Of a stretch of DNA of 64,000 nt, positions 21,660 through 42,900 are shown piece after piece. The number at the start of each line of letters is the position of its first letter. Position 1 is the first letter of the stretch. The position numbers were made by a program, and so were the translations under genes. The stretch covers positions 45,799,291 to 45,863,290 of the forward strand of contig CP154956.1 of NCBI GenBank assembly GCA_039621445.1, read 5' to 3'. Origin of the DNA: Euglena gracilis. Its lineage: Eukaryota > Euglenida > Euglenophyceae > Euglenales. The notes under the pieces are model-generated. The model was not told the DNA's origin. It was given only the letters and a program-made list of their open reading frames with translations, and did no database searches.

Positions 21660-22290
21660 ATTGATTATTGTGTTTTCCCCGCAATTTCCGCATTTTTTTT
21701 CTCTTTCTGCAATTTTTCCGCATATGAACCTGAAATGGAAGGTGCAATGAATTCCGGCCATTTCTCGAACGGTTCACAAAGGAACCCAGGTGCTGTTTTT
21801 GCTATTCTGTTGCAAGTTTGCGAAATTTGCCAAAATTTGCAAAATTTGGCTTTTTTTGTTTTTTTTAAGGTTTCCCCCAATTTCTGCTGGAAAATAACCT
21901 TGGCTTCGGAAAAATTATGCATCCTGACCAGATTTTGCCTGATACCAAATTTTTTTTGTTAATTTCTTGCCATTTTTGGGCTTTTCACCCAAGAAATTCC
22001 ATATTTCCAGAATCAGCATGTTCCCAAAATTACAAAAAGCATATATTTTTGACCTTTTTGTTGGAAGAAATGTGGGTAACAGCTCAACTTGCACCAATGT
22101 TCTTGCAAAATGGCAAAATTGTGAAGATTTTTCAATCCCCTCCAGCATCAGTATACTATTCCCAAAACCGCAATTTTCGCAATTTCCCCCCACTTCAATT
22201 CTTCCACAATTTCTGCAATTTTCCCGCAATTTTTCCGCAATTTCTCCGCAATTTTTCCGCAATTTTTTCGAAGGCCTCCGACATCAATCC
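21660..22290. repeat. Dispersed repeat with TTTTCCGCAA tandem end
   Basis: The block shares a scattered but collinear match with 56580-57015: GCATCCTG-ACCAGA, CCATATTTC-A-AATCA, GAAAAA/GAAAT-TGTG, then TTTCCGCAATTT repeats and a common terminus GAAGGCCTC-GA-ATCAAT. Shorter copies of the tandem end and terminus are at 62630-62760 and 63015-63120. It is non-coding. Confidence 0.6.
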
Positions 22291-22299
22291 CCCTGCAAG

Positions 22300-23090
22300 T
22301 GCATACATGCATCTATGTCCCAAAGGCTTCCTGAATCGCTCTTGGTGCCCCTGACCTCGCTGCCCCTTGCCCCACCAGTGCATTGACCCTTAACGCCTTT
22401 ACCATCCTGCCCTGTACTCATCTCAGCGATTTCAATAAATCATTCTCAGTGTATGACCTTTTTGACCGTTGCACATTCTCCAATTCACATGGGTTGTCTC
22501 AATGCGGGGGTGTTATGCTACGGAATTATGCTGCCTGCTGTCTGTCCTTCAGAGGGGGAAAAAAGGCATTTTTTTGGCAGCCATAAAAACACGGAAGTAT
22601 CATTATTATTTCTCGCTCAAAGTACAAGATGACATCGTTTCCTTTGCAACAGACATTCCTTCTGGATGTCTTTTTCTTGTTCGAGTTCCTGAAAATTGAT
22701 CATGCATTGGCAACAGCTATCTTTAGCTACCTTTCACGAGCAAGGAACGTATCTCCACTTGAGAACCACCACATATGTACGAAAGTTCACACCTGGCAGC
22801 TGAGGGGTCACTGTTTTTTTTATTTTGGTTGCGGAGAAAGCTGCGGCCATTTTATACCTCTGGTTTGTTGAATTGGTTGGGTTTGTTTCCGTGGATACCA
22901 ATGTGGTGGATTTAGGGAGTCTCTTTGTGGCCAGGGACAAAAATCTCAGGTGAATGGGTCTTCAAGAATGAGATTCAGGAGCGGCACGGTCGGGTCCATC
23001 TGAGTGGTCATGCTGTTGACAGGCAAGGGGATTCCGCCGTTATACCACCGAAATATCCCCACGGCTCCAATCCTCTTCTGTGACGTTGCC
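22300..23090. other. Spacer before the unknown nine-exon gene
   Basis: No gene, RNA or clear repeat seen. It would include promoter sequence of the gene starting at 23315, but no element could be assigned. Confidence 0.4.
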
Positions 23091-23095
23091 ACATT

Positions 23096-23215
23096 TATAT
23101 ACGTGTATATATGTATATACCGATATATATATATATATATATATACCTATTTATTCCTATATATTCCTATATACCTAAATATATATTCCCATATATACCC
23201 ATATATGTACTTCTG
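23096..23215. repeat. TA-rich microsatellite
   Basis: ATATAC / ATATTCCTAT variants over about 120 bases, ending about 100 bases upstream of the ATG at 23315. Confidence 0.9.
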
Positions 23216-23314
23216 TCGTCCGCCAAACCTCCCTTCCCCCCTGGGAACGGAGCCCAGCGGCTGTGGTTCATTTCACCCCATGGGTGTGCCAGGGACTTAA
23301 CTTCCGCTTCTCCG

Positions 23315-34229
<10,915 letters not shown>

Positions 34230-34479
34230 GTGAGCGAGGGGGCGGAGGAGGGACGTCCCTCCCTCTCCCACATCCCCGGCAACCGGGGCGCCACTTGCCA
34301 TCAAATTTCGACAAATTCCTCCTCCTCTTCTGCTGTTTATTTTTTCAAAGCCATCCCCGGAGCCCACCCAAAGCCCTCCGTGTATGTAATCTATTTGCCA
34401 TACATCAGACATTACACAATACTTATACATGCAGATAAGCATATTTTATTCATTCATTTCATGGATATGCATGTGTGTT

Positions 34480-34692
34480 CACAAATCAAAATGTTCCTCC
34501 CTTTGAGGGTTTTGCAACCTCACCCTGGGTTTTGAGAGTGGGTGAGCTTGGGGGAGCAAAAAAGTTGTCATTTTTAAAAATTTCTTGAACATTTTTATGT
34601 GGAAAACACCAATGCATTTGTGCCCGAAACCATGTTTTTTGGCTTCCTGGACCCGGAAAAGGTGTTTTCGAGCCGAAAATTGGCGTTTTTCG
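34480..34692. repeat. Partial macrosatellite unit left of the minisatellite
   Basis: The stretch GCCCGAAACCATGTTTTTTG, GGACCCGGAAAAGGTGTTTT and GAGCCGAAAATTGGCGTTTT matches the sub-repeat found many times in 37.8-46 kb and 47.7-48.3 kb. It runs straight into the 19-bp minisatellite at 34693, which suggests that the minisatellite expanded inside an array unit. Confidence 0.75.
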
Positions 34693-35186
34693 CCCGGATG
34701 GCCATCATGACCCCGGATGGCCATCATGACCCCGGATGGCCATCATGACCAATGATGGCCATCATGACCCCGGATGGCCATCATGACCCCGGATGGCCAT
34801 CATGACCCCGGATGGCCATCATGACCCCGGATGGCCATCATGACCCCGGATGGCCATCATGACCAATGATGGCCATCATGACCAATGATGGCCATCATGA
34901 CCAATGATGGCCATCATGACCCCGGATGGCCGTCATTACACCAGATGGCCATCATGACCCCGGATGGCCATCATGACCCCGGATGGCCATCATGACCAAT
35001 GATGGCCATCATGACCAATGATGGCCATCATGACCAATGATGGCCATCATGACCCCGGATGGCCATCATGACCCCGGATGGCCATCATGACCAACGATAT
35101 CCATCATGACCCCGGATGGCCGTCATGACCCCGGATGGCCATCATGACCCCGGATGGCCATCATGACCCCGGATGGCCATCATGAG
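34693..35186. repeat. 19-bp minisatellite, left block
   Basis: About 26 tandem copies of ATGGCCATCATGACCCCGG, with a common variant ending in CCAATG. Variants are interspersed in short runs (three in a row near 34870 and near 35010), which suggests block amplification. The same repeat continues after the TIR element at 36598. Confidence 0.97.
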
Positions 35187-35193
35187 TGCCAAA

Positions 35194-36586
35194 CGGTAGA
35201 CTGGGGGGGGGGGGTAGTGGGTAGTCGGCCGACTAGTCGGCCGACTACCCAATTGGTCCACCGACTAGTCGGCCGACTAATTGGTCGGTGGCTAGTCGGC
35301 GGGGGGGTAGTGGGTAGTCGGCCGACTAGTCGGCCGACTACCCACTCTAATGTACTAACGGGTCAAAACCGCCGACTTTTAAGCCCCCCCCCCCTGGTAA
35401 AAAAAAAATGTCTAAATCACCTCAACGCCGGTCAAAACCGACCCAAATGGCTCCAGAACCCCCCAATCGGGGGTGAATATGCAAAAAAATTGGGGGAAAA
35501 TGTCCATTTTGGGCCACTTTTGACAAAAGTACACCTCTCCCCATTGAATTTTCAGTATAAGTCAAAATTTGCACAAAAAAAGGTTCTTATCCCCCAAGTC
35601 TATAGCCAACATAGAAGGGATTTTGTTATTTGAGGGGGGGGGGGGGGGGGGGGGCGGAGCCCCCCGCGCCTATGCCAAAGTAAGCCACAAAAACGACTTA
35701 GCCCCCGAGTATGTTGCCAACACAGAAGGGATTTTGTTATTTGAGGGGGGGGGTGCGGGGGGCGGCGGAGCCCCCCCCGCCTATGCCAAAGTGAGCCACA
35801 AAAACGACTTACCCCCCGAATATGTTGCCAACAGAGAAGGGATTTTGTTATTTGAGGGGGGGGGTGCGGGGGGGGGCGGAGCCCCCCCCGCCTATGCCAA
35901 AGTGAGCCACAAAAACGACTTAGCCCCCGAGTATGTTGCCAACACAGAAGGGATTTTGTTATTTGAGGGGGGGGGTGCGGGGGGGGCGGAGCCCCCCCCG
36001 CCTATGCCAAAGTGAGCCACAAAAACGACTTAGCCCCCGAGTATGTTGCCAACACAGAAGGGATTTTGTTATTTGAGTCTCGGATTGGGGTGGAGGGGGG
36101 AGTTTTCTGCCTCTCGTGATGCAAAACGCAGATTGCAGATTGCATTTCTAAAGGATTTTAATGTAATCCCTGTTTCATCATTGGTTTTTTACCCCTCCGG
36201 ACCCCCACCAAGGGCCCACCGACCCCCCACTGACCAAAGATTTCCATCTGGGGGTGTTTATTTAGGCGTAAGACACTTATTTGGACCCATCCGGACCATT
36301 TCCGGGTGATTTGGGCCCGCCACAGACCATTTTTATGACCGCCGACTAGCCACCGACTAGATTGCATTGGATTTTGTTCATGGGGGGGGGGCTTAAAAGT
36401 CGGCGGTTTTGACCCGTTAGTACATTAGAGTGGGTAGTCGGCCGACTAGTTGGCCGACTACCCACTCCCCCCCCCCCCCCCTGTCTCGCCGACTAGCTAC
36501 CGACTAGGACTAGTCGGTGGACCAATTGGGTAGTCGGCCGACTAGTCGGCCGACTACCCACTACCCCCCCCCCCCCCAGTCTACCG
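35194..36586. mobile_element. 1.4-kb element with about 195-bp TIRs, lodged in the minisatellite
   Basis: The left arm starts CGGTAGACTGGGG, contains GTAGTCGGCCGACTAGTCGG palindromes, and ends CTCTAATGTACTAACGGGTC, then AAAACCGCCGACTTTTAAG. The right arm (36389-36586) is its reverse complement, nearly base for base, ending CAGTCTACCG. Each arm folds on itself through TAGTCGGCCGACTA. Both sides are the same 19-bp minisatellite, so the element interrupts it. No clear target duplication and no transposase are visible. The centre holds a 111-bp tandem repeat. Confidence 0.8.
35605..36075. repeat. 111-bp tandem repeat inside the TIR element
   Basis: Copies begin at GCC in 35605, 35716, 35827, 35938 and 36048 (spacings 111, 111, 111, 110). 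Each carries AACACAGAAGGGATTTTGTT, a G run, GCGGAGCCCCCC, and GCCTATGCCAAAGT. The 111-base period keeps one frame open (35569-36015, units containing YAKVSHKNDLAPEYVAN), but the frame breaks at the last copy and has no other sign of being a gene. Confidence 0.9.
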
Positions 36587-36597
36587 CCTTGCGCCGC

Positions 36598-36730
36598 CAT
36601 CATGACCAATGATGGCCATCATGACCCCGGATGGCCATCATGACCCCGGATGGCCATCATGACCCCGGATGGCTATCATGACCCCGGATGGCCATCATGA
36701 CCCCGGATGGCCATCATGAGCATCATGAGC
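36598..36730. repeat. 19-bp minisatellite, right block
   Basis: Seven or so copies of the same unit as 34693-35186, ending in shortened CATCATGAG copies, then a GC-rich tract. Confidence 0.95.
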
Positions 36731-36905
36731 ATCATGACGATCCGGGCCGCCGGCCCAGGCCGGGCCGGGCCGCCGGGCCGCCGGTCCAGGCTTGGGCCGG
36801 GCCGCCGGGTAGCTGGGCCGCCGCCGGGCCGCCGGCCGGGCCGGGCCGCCGGCCGCGCCGCCGGGCCGGGCCGCGCTGCTGGGCCGCTGGCAGGCGGGGC
36901 CGGGC
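36731..36905. repeat. GGGCCGCCGG low-complexity tract
   Basis: About 175 bases of GGGCCGGGCC / GCCGCCGG variants, an expanded version of the short GGGCCGGGCCGGGG found at each macrosatellite unit boundary (for example 38452 and 41959). Confidence 0.9.
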
Positions 36906-39900
36906 CGGGGTGCTCTCCCAAAGAGCTCAGCTCTACCTCACACCCTGTCGCTGAGCTCTTATCTCTTTAGAGTGAGAGCGAAGCTTACCACCGGGTTGGA
37001 GACCCCCCGTGACCCCCCCCCGCGCCCCCCCCCCCCCCCCCCCCCCCCCGCCCCCCCCCCCCCCCCCCGCCCCCCCCCCCCCCCCGCCCCCCCCCCCTGA
37101 GTAGGTCCGGGCCCCCGAGGATTATCGATGTGATTGGATTTTCGGGCCCCCAAAGTGAATAGCCTATAGGTTAGGAGAGGTTCCCTAGTTTCTCCAGAGC
37201 CCTTAGGTTACCCGCAACTCCCCGCCAGTCCGGAAATACGGCCCGAGCAAAAAAGTTGTCTACCGTTTTTTTTTTCTTCGGGGAAATTGCAGGGTCATTT
37301 TGGGGTCAAAAAATCGAAAAATTCAAAATATCTCGAAAACGCTGCGGAGTTGCGAAAAGTGAAGAGTACCTCATTCCACAACTTTATGACGCCCGATCGA
37401 TCGGTATGCGCGGTTTGGGCCAACTCCTCGCCTAGCCCGAGATACGGCCGTTTTGTGGTTTTGGGCCGGTTTGGCCAGTTTTGGCCATTTCGGGCCCGTT
37501 CGGGGCCCGAAACCGTAAATTGGCCGTATCTCGGGCTAGACGGGGAGTTGGAACCCAAACCAGGGGGTCAAACATTAGGTTGACCGTTTTTTGGGGTTCC
37601 CGGGGCCTGGTTGTGCGATTTTGGGCCAGTTTTGGGTATTCGGGGACCCCACCGGGCGCCGTCATGGCGGCTGGGCGAGGTGGGGTCGGGTGGCAGGTCG
37701 GGACCCAAAATTTTGAAAAATTTTTTTTCGCTCAAAAACACTTTTTTTCACTTCAGAACATCAAAAAAAGTGTTTTTGAGCGGAAAAAAATTTTCCGACC
37801 CGGACCCCCCATGCCCTGGCTGGGGCCCGCCACTGGCCGGTGGACTTAGCCATTTTTGGGTCAAAAAGTCAAAAAAATTCAAAAATTTTTTTTTTGCCCA
37901 AAAGCATGATTTTTGACCTCCGGAACCCGGAAAACCCGTTTTTGAGCCAAAAATGAGCTTTTTTCGACCCTCCAGCGCCCCGTTTTTATGCTGCCAACCC
38001 TTTGACTTTGGGTCAAAACCGGGCCAAAAAAGTCGAAAAAAATCGAAATTTTTTTTTTTGCGTAAAACCATGTTTTTTGACCTCCCGGACCCGGAAAAAG
38101 TGTTTTCGAGCCAAAAATGAGCGTTTTTCTACCGCCAGCGCCCCGTTTTGGGCCGCCAACCCATTGACTTTGGGTCAAAACCGGGTCAAAAAAGTCGAAA
38201 AAAATCGACAAAATTTTTTTCGTCCAAAACCATTTTTTTTGACCTCTCGGACCCATCAAAAGTGTTTTTGAGCCAAAAATGAGCGTTTTTTTTAACCGCC
38301 AGCGCATTTTTTGGCCGCCAACCCATTGATTTTGGTCAAAACCGGGCCAAAAAAGTCGAAAAAACACGAAAAAATTTTTGCCCCAAAACGATGTTTTCTG
38401 GCCTCCCTGACCCGAAAAAACTGTTTTTGAGCCGAAAATGAGCCTTTTCCCCGGGCCGGGCCGGGGTGGTCTTCCAAAGAGCTCAGCTCTACGTCACACC
38501 CTGGTCGCTGAGCTCTTATCTCTTTAGAGTAAGAGCGAAGCTTACCACCGCGGCGACGGGGGGGTCGGACCCGCCCGCGCGCCCCCCCCCCGCCCCCGCC
38601 CCTCCCCCCCCCCCCCCGCCCTGGGTAGGTCCGGGAGGATTAGGATCCCCCAAAGTGAATAGCCTATAGGTTAGGGGACGATCCCTAGTTTCTCCAGAGC
38701 CGTCGGGTTACGCGCAACTCCCTGCCAGTCCGGAGATATGGCCCGAGCAAAAAAGTTGTGTACCGTTTTTTTTTCCGGGAAAATTTCAAGGTCATTTTGG
38801 GGTCAAAAAATCGAAAAATTCGAAATATCTCGAAAACTCTGCGGATTTGAGAAAAATTAAAGAGGACGTCATTCCACAACTTTGGGACGCCCGATCGATC
38901 GGTATGCGCGGTTTGGGCCAACTCCTCGCCTAGCCCGAGATACGGCCGTTTTGGGGTTTTGGGCCAGTTTGGCCAGTTTTGGCCGTTTCGGGCCCGTTCG
39001 GGGCCCGAAACCGTAAATTGGCCGTATCTCGAGCTAGACGAGGAGTTGGGACCCAATCCAGGGGGTCAATCATTAGGTTTAGGGGGGGTTTTGACCGTTT
39101 TTTGGGGTTCCCGGGGCGTGGTTGTGCGATTTCGGGCCAGTTTTGGGTATTCGGGGACCCATGCGGGTGTTCGAGGGCGGCCGGGCTGGGGCCAAAAAAT
39201 CGAAAAATTCAAAATATCTCGAAAACGCTGCGGAGTTGAGGAAAAGTGATAGCGACCTCATTTGACGACCTTGGAACGCCCTATCGATCGGTATGCGTGG
39301 TTTGGGACAACTCCTCGCCTAGCCCGAGATATGGCCGTTTTGGGGGTTTGGGCCAGTTTTGGCCATTTCGGGCCTGTTTGGGCCCGAAACCGTAAATTGG
39401 CCATATCTCAGGCTAGACGAGGAGTTGGGACCCAAACCAGGGGTCAATCATTAGGTTTAGGGGGGGGGGTTTGACCGTTTTTTGGGGTTCCCGGGGTCTT
39501 GTTGTGCGATTTTGGGCCAGTTTTGGGTATTCGGGGACCCCACCAGGCGCCGTCAGGGCGGCTGGGCGAGGGGGGGTCGGGTGGCAGGTCGGGACCCAAA
39601 ATTTTGAAAAAATTTTTTTCGCTCAAAAACACTTTTTTTCACTTCAGAACATCAAAAAAAGTGTTTTTGAGCGAAAAAAAATTTTTCCGACCCGGACCCC
39701 CCCCCCCCCATGCCCCCCCTGGCTGGGGCCACTGGCCACCAGGCCGGTGGACTTAGCCATTTTTGGGTCAAAAAGTCAAAAAAATTCAAAAAATTTTTTT
39801 TTGCCCAAAATCATGATTTTTGACCTTCCGGACCCGGAAAACCTGTTTTTGAGCCGAAAATGAGCGTTTTGCAACCCGTCAGTGCCCCGTTTTGGGTTGG

Positions 39901-42900
39901 CAACCCATTGACTTTGGGTCAAAACAGGGCCAAAAAAGTCTAAAAAAATCGAAAAAATTTTTTTTGCCCGAAACCATGTTTTTTGACCTCCCGGACGTGA
40001 AAAAAGTGTTTTCGAGCCAAAAATGAGCGTTTTTCGACCCTCCGGCGCCCCGTTTTGGGCTGCCAACCCATTGACTTTGGGTCAAAACCGGGCAAAAAAA
40101 TCGACAAAAATCAATAATTTTTTTTTGCGCAAAACCATGTTTTTTGACCTCCTGGACCCGAAAAAAGTGTTTTTGAGCCGAAATTGAGTGTTTTTCCCGG
40201 GCTGGGCCGGGGTGGTCTCCCAAAGAGCTCAGCTCTACGTCACACCCTGGTCGCTGAGCTCTTATCTCTTTAGAGTAAGAGCGAAGCTTACCACCCCGGC
40301 AACGGGGGGGTCCGACCCCCCCGCCCCCTCCCTCCCCCCCCCGCCCCCCCCCGCCCCCCGCCCCCCCTGGGTAGGTCTGGGCCCCCGAGGATTATCGATG
40401 TGATTGGATTTCCGGGCCCCCAAAGTGAATAGCCTATAGGTTAGGGGACGATCCCTAGTTTCTCCACAGCCCTTCGGTTACCCGTAACTCCCCGCCAGTC
40501 CGGAGATATGGCCCGAGCAAAAAAGTTGTCTACCATTTTTTTTGGGGGGAAATTGCAGGGTCATTTTGGGGTGAAAAAATCGAAAATTTCAAAATATCTC
40601 GAAAACGCTACGGAGTTGAGAAAAAGTGAAGAGGACGTCTTTCCACAACTTTGGGACGCCCGATCGATCGGTATGCGCGGTTTGGGCCAACTACTCGCCT
40701 AGCCCGAGATACGGCCGTTTTGGGGTTTTGGGCCAGTTTGGCCAGTTTTGGCCATTTCAGGCCCGTTCAGGGCCCGAAACCATAAATTGCCCGTATCTCA
40801 GGCTAGACGAGGAGTTGGAACCCAAACCAGGGGGTCAATCATTAGGTTTAGGGGGGGGGTTTTGACCGTTTTTTGGGGTTCCCGGGGTCTGGTTGTGCAA
40901 TTTTGGGCCAGTTTTGGGTATTCGGGGACCCCTGCAGGGGTTCGAGGGCTGCCGGGCTGGGGTCAAAAAATCGAAAAATTCAAAATATCTCGAAAACGCT
41001 GTGGAGTTGAGGGAAAGTAAAGAGGACGTCCCTCCACAACTTTTGGACGCCCTATCAATCGGTATGCGCGGTTTGGGCCAACTCCTCGCCTAGCCCGAGA
41101 TATGGCCGTTTTGGGGTTTTGGGCCAGTTTTGGCCATTTCGGGCTTGTTTGGTCCCGAAACCGTAAATTGGCCGTATCTCGGGCTAGACGAGGAGTTGGG
41201 ACCCAAACCAGGGGTCAATCGTTAGGTTTAGGGGGGGGGTTTGACCGTTTCTTGGGGTTCCCGGGGTCTGGTTGTGCGATTTCGGGCCAGTTTTGGGTAT
41301 TCGGGGACCCCACCGGGCGCCGTCAGGGCGGCTGGGCGAGGTGGGGTCGGGTGGTAGGTCGGGACCCAAAATTTTGAAATTTTTTTTTTCGCTCAAAAAC
41401 ACTTTTTTTCACTTCAGAACATCAAAAAAAGTGTTTTTGAGCGAAAAAAATTTTCCGACCCGCCCCTTCCCTTCATGCCCCCCGTGGCAGGGGCCAGCCC
41501 CCCCTGGCCGGTGGACTTCGCCATTTTTGGGTCAAAAAGTCGAAAAAATTCAAAAAATTTTTTTGCCCAAAAGCATGTTTTTTGACCTCCCGGACCCGGA
41601 AAACCTGTTTTCGAGCCAAAAATGAGCGTTTTTCGACCCGCCAGCGCCCCGTTTTGGGCCGCCAACCCATTGACTTTGGGTCAAAACTGGGTCAAAAAAG
41701 TCGAAAAAAATCGACAAAATTTTTTTCGTCCAAAACCATTTTTTTTTGACCTCTCGGACCCATCAAAAGTGTTTTTGAGCCAAAAATGAGCGTTTTTTTT
41801 AACCGCCAGCGCATTTTTTGGCCGCCAACCCATTGATTTTGGTCAAAACCGGGCCAAAAAAGTCGAAAAAACACGAAAAAATTTTTTGCCCCAAAACGAT
41901 GTTTTCTGGCCTCCCTGACCCGGAAAAACTGTTTTTGAGCCGAAAATGAGCCTTTTCCCCGGGCCGGGCCGGGGTGGTCTTCCAAAGAGCTCAGCTCTAC
42001 GTCACACCCTGGTCGCTGAGCTCTTATCTCTTTAGAGTAAGAGCGAAGCTTACCACCGCGGCGACGGGGGGGTCGGACCCCCCCGCCCCCCCCGCCCCCC
42101 CCTGCCCCCCCCCCGCCCTGGGTAGGTCCGGGCACCCGAGGATTATCGATGTGATTGGAATTCCGGGCCCCCAAAGTGAATAGCCTATAGGTTAGGGGAC
42201 GATCCCTAGTTTCTCCAGAGCCGTCGGGTTACGCGCAACTCCCTGCCAGTCCGGAGATATGGCCCGAGCAAAAAAGTTGTGTACCGTTTTTTTTTCCGGG
42301 AAAATTTCAAGGTCATTTTGGGGTCAAAAAATCGAAAAATTCGAAATATCTCGAAAACTCTGCGGATTTGAGAAAAATTAAAGAGGACGTCATTCCACAA
42401 CTTTGGGACGCCCGATCGATCGGTATGCGCGGTTTGGGCCAACTCCTCGCCTAGCCCGAGATACGGCCGTTTTGGGGTTTTGGGCCAGTTTGGCCAGTTT
42501 TGGCCGTTTCGGGCCCGTTCGGGGCCCGAAACCGTAAATTGGCCGTATCTCGAGCTAGACGAGGAGTTGGGACCCAATCCAGGGGGTCAATCATTAGGTT
42601 TAGGGGGGGTTTTGACCGTTTTTTGGGGTTCCCGGGGCGTGGTTGTGCGATTTCGGGCCAGTTTTGGGTATTCGGGGACCCATGCGGGTGTTCGAGGGCG
42701 GCCGGGCTGGGGGTCAAAAAATCGAAAAATTCAAAATATCTCGAAAACGCTGCGGAGTTGAGGAAAAGTGATCGCGACCTCATTTGACGACCTTGGAACG
42801 CCCTATCGATCGGTATGCGTGGTTTGGGACAACTCCTCGCCTAGCCCGAGATATGGCCGTTTTGGGGTTTTGGGCCAGTTTTGGCCATTTCGGGCCTGTT

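Noticed and set aside
34693-35186. CRISPR-like array
   Set aside because: The 19-bp units are directly adjacent with no unique spacers, and the host DNA is eukaryotic; it is a minisatellite.
35194-36586. LTR retrotransposon
   Set aside because: The terminal repeats are inverted, not direct, and no gag/pol is present.
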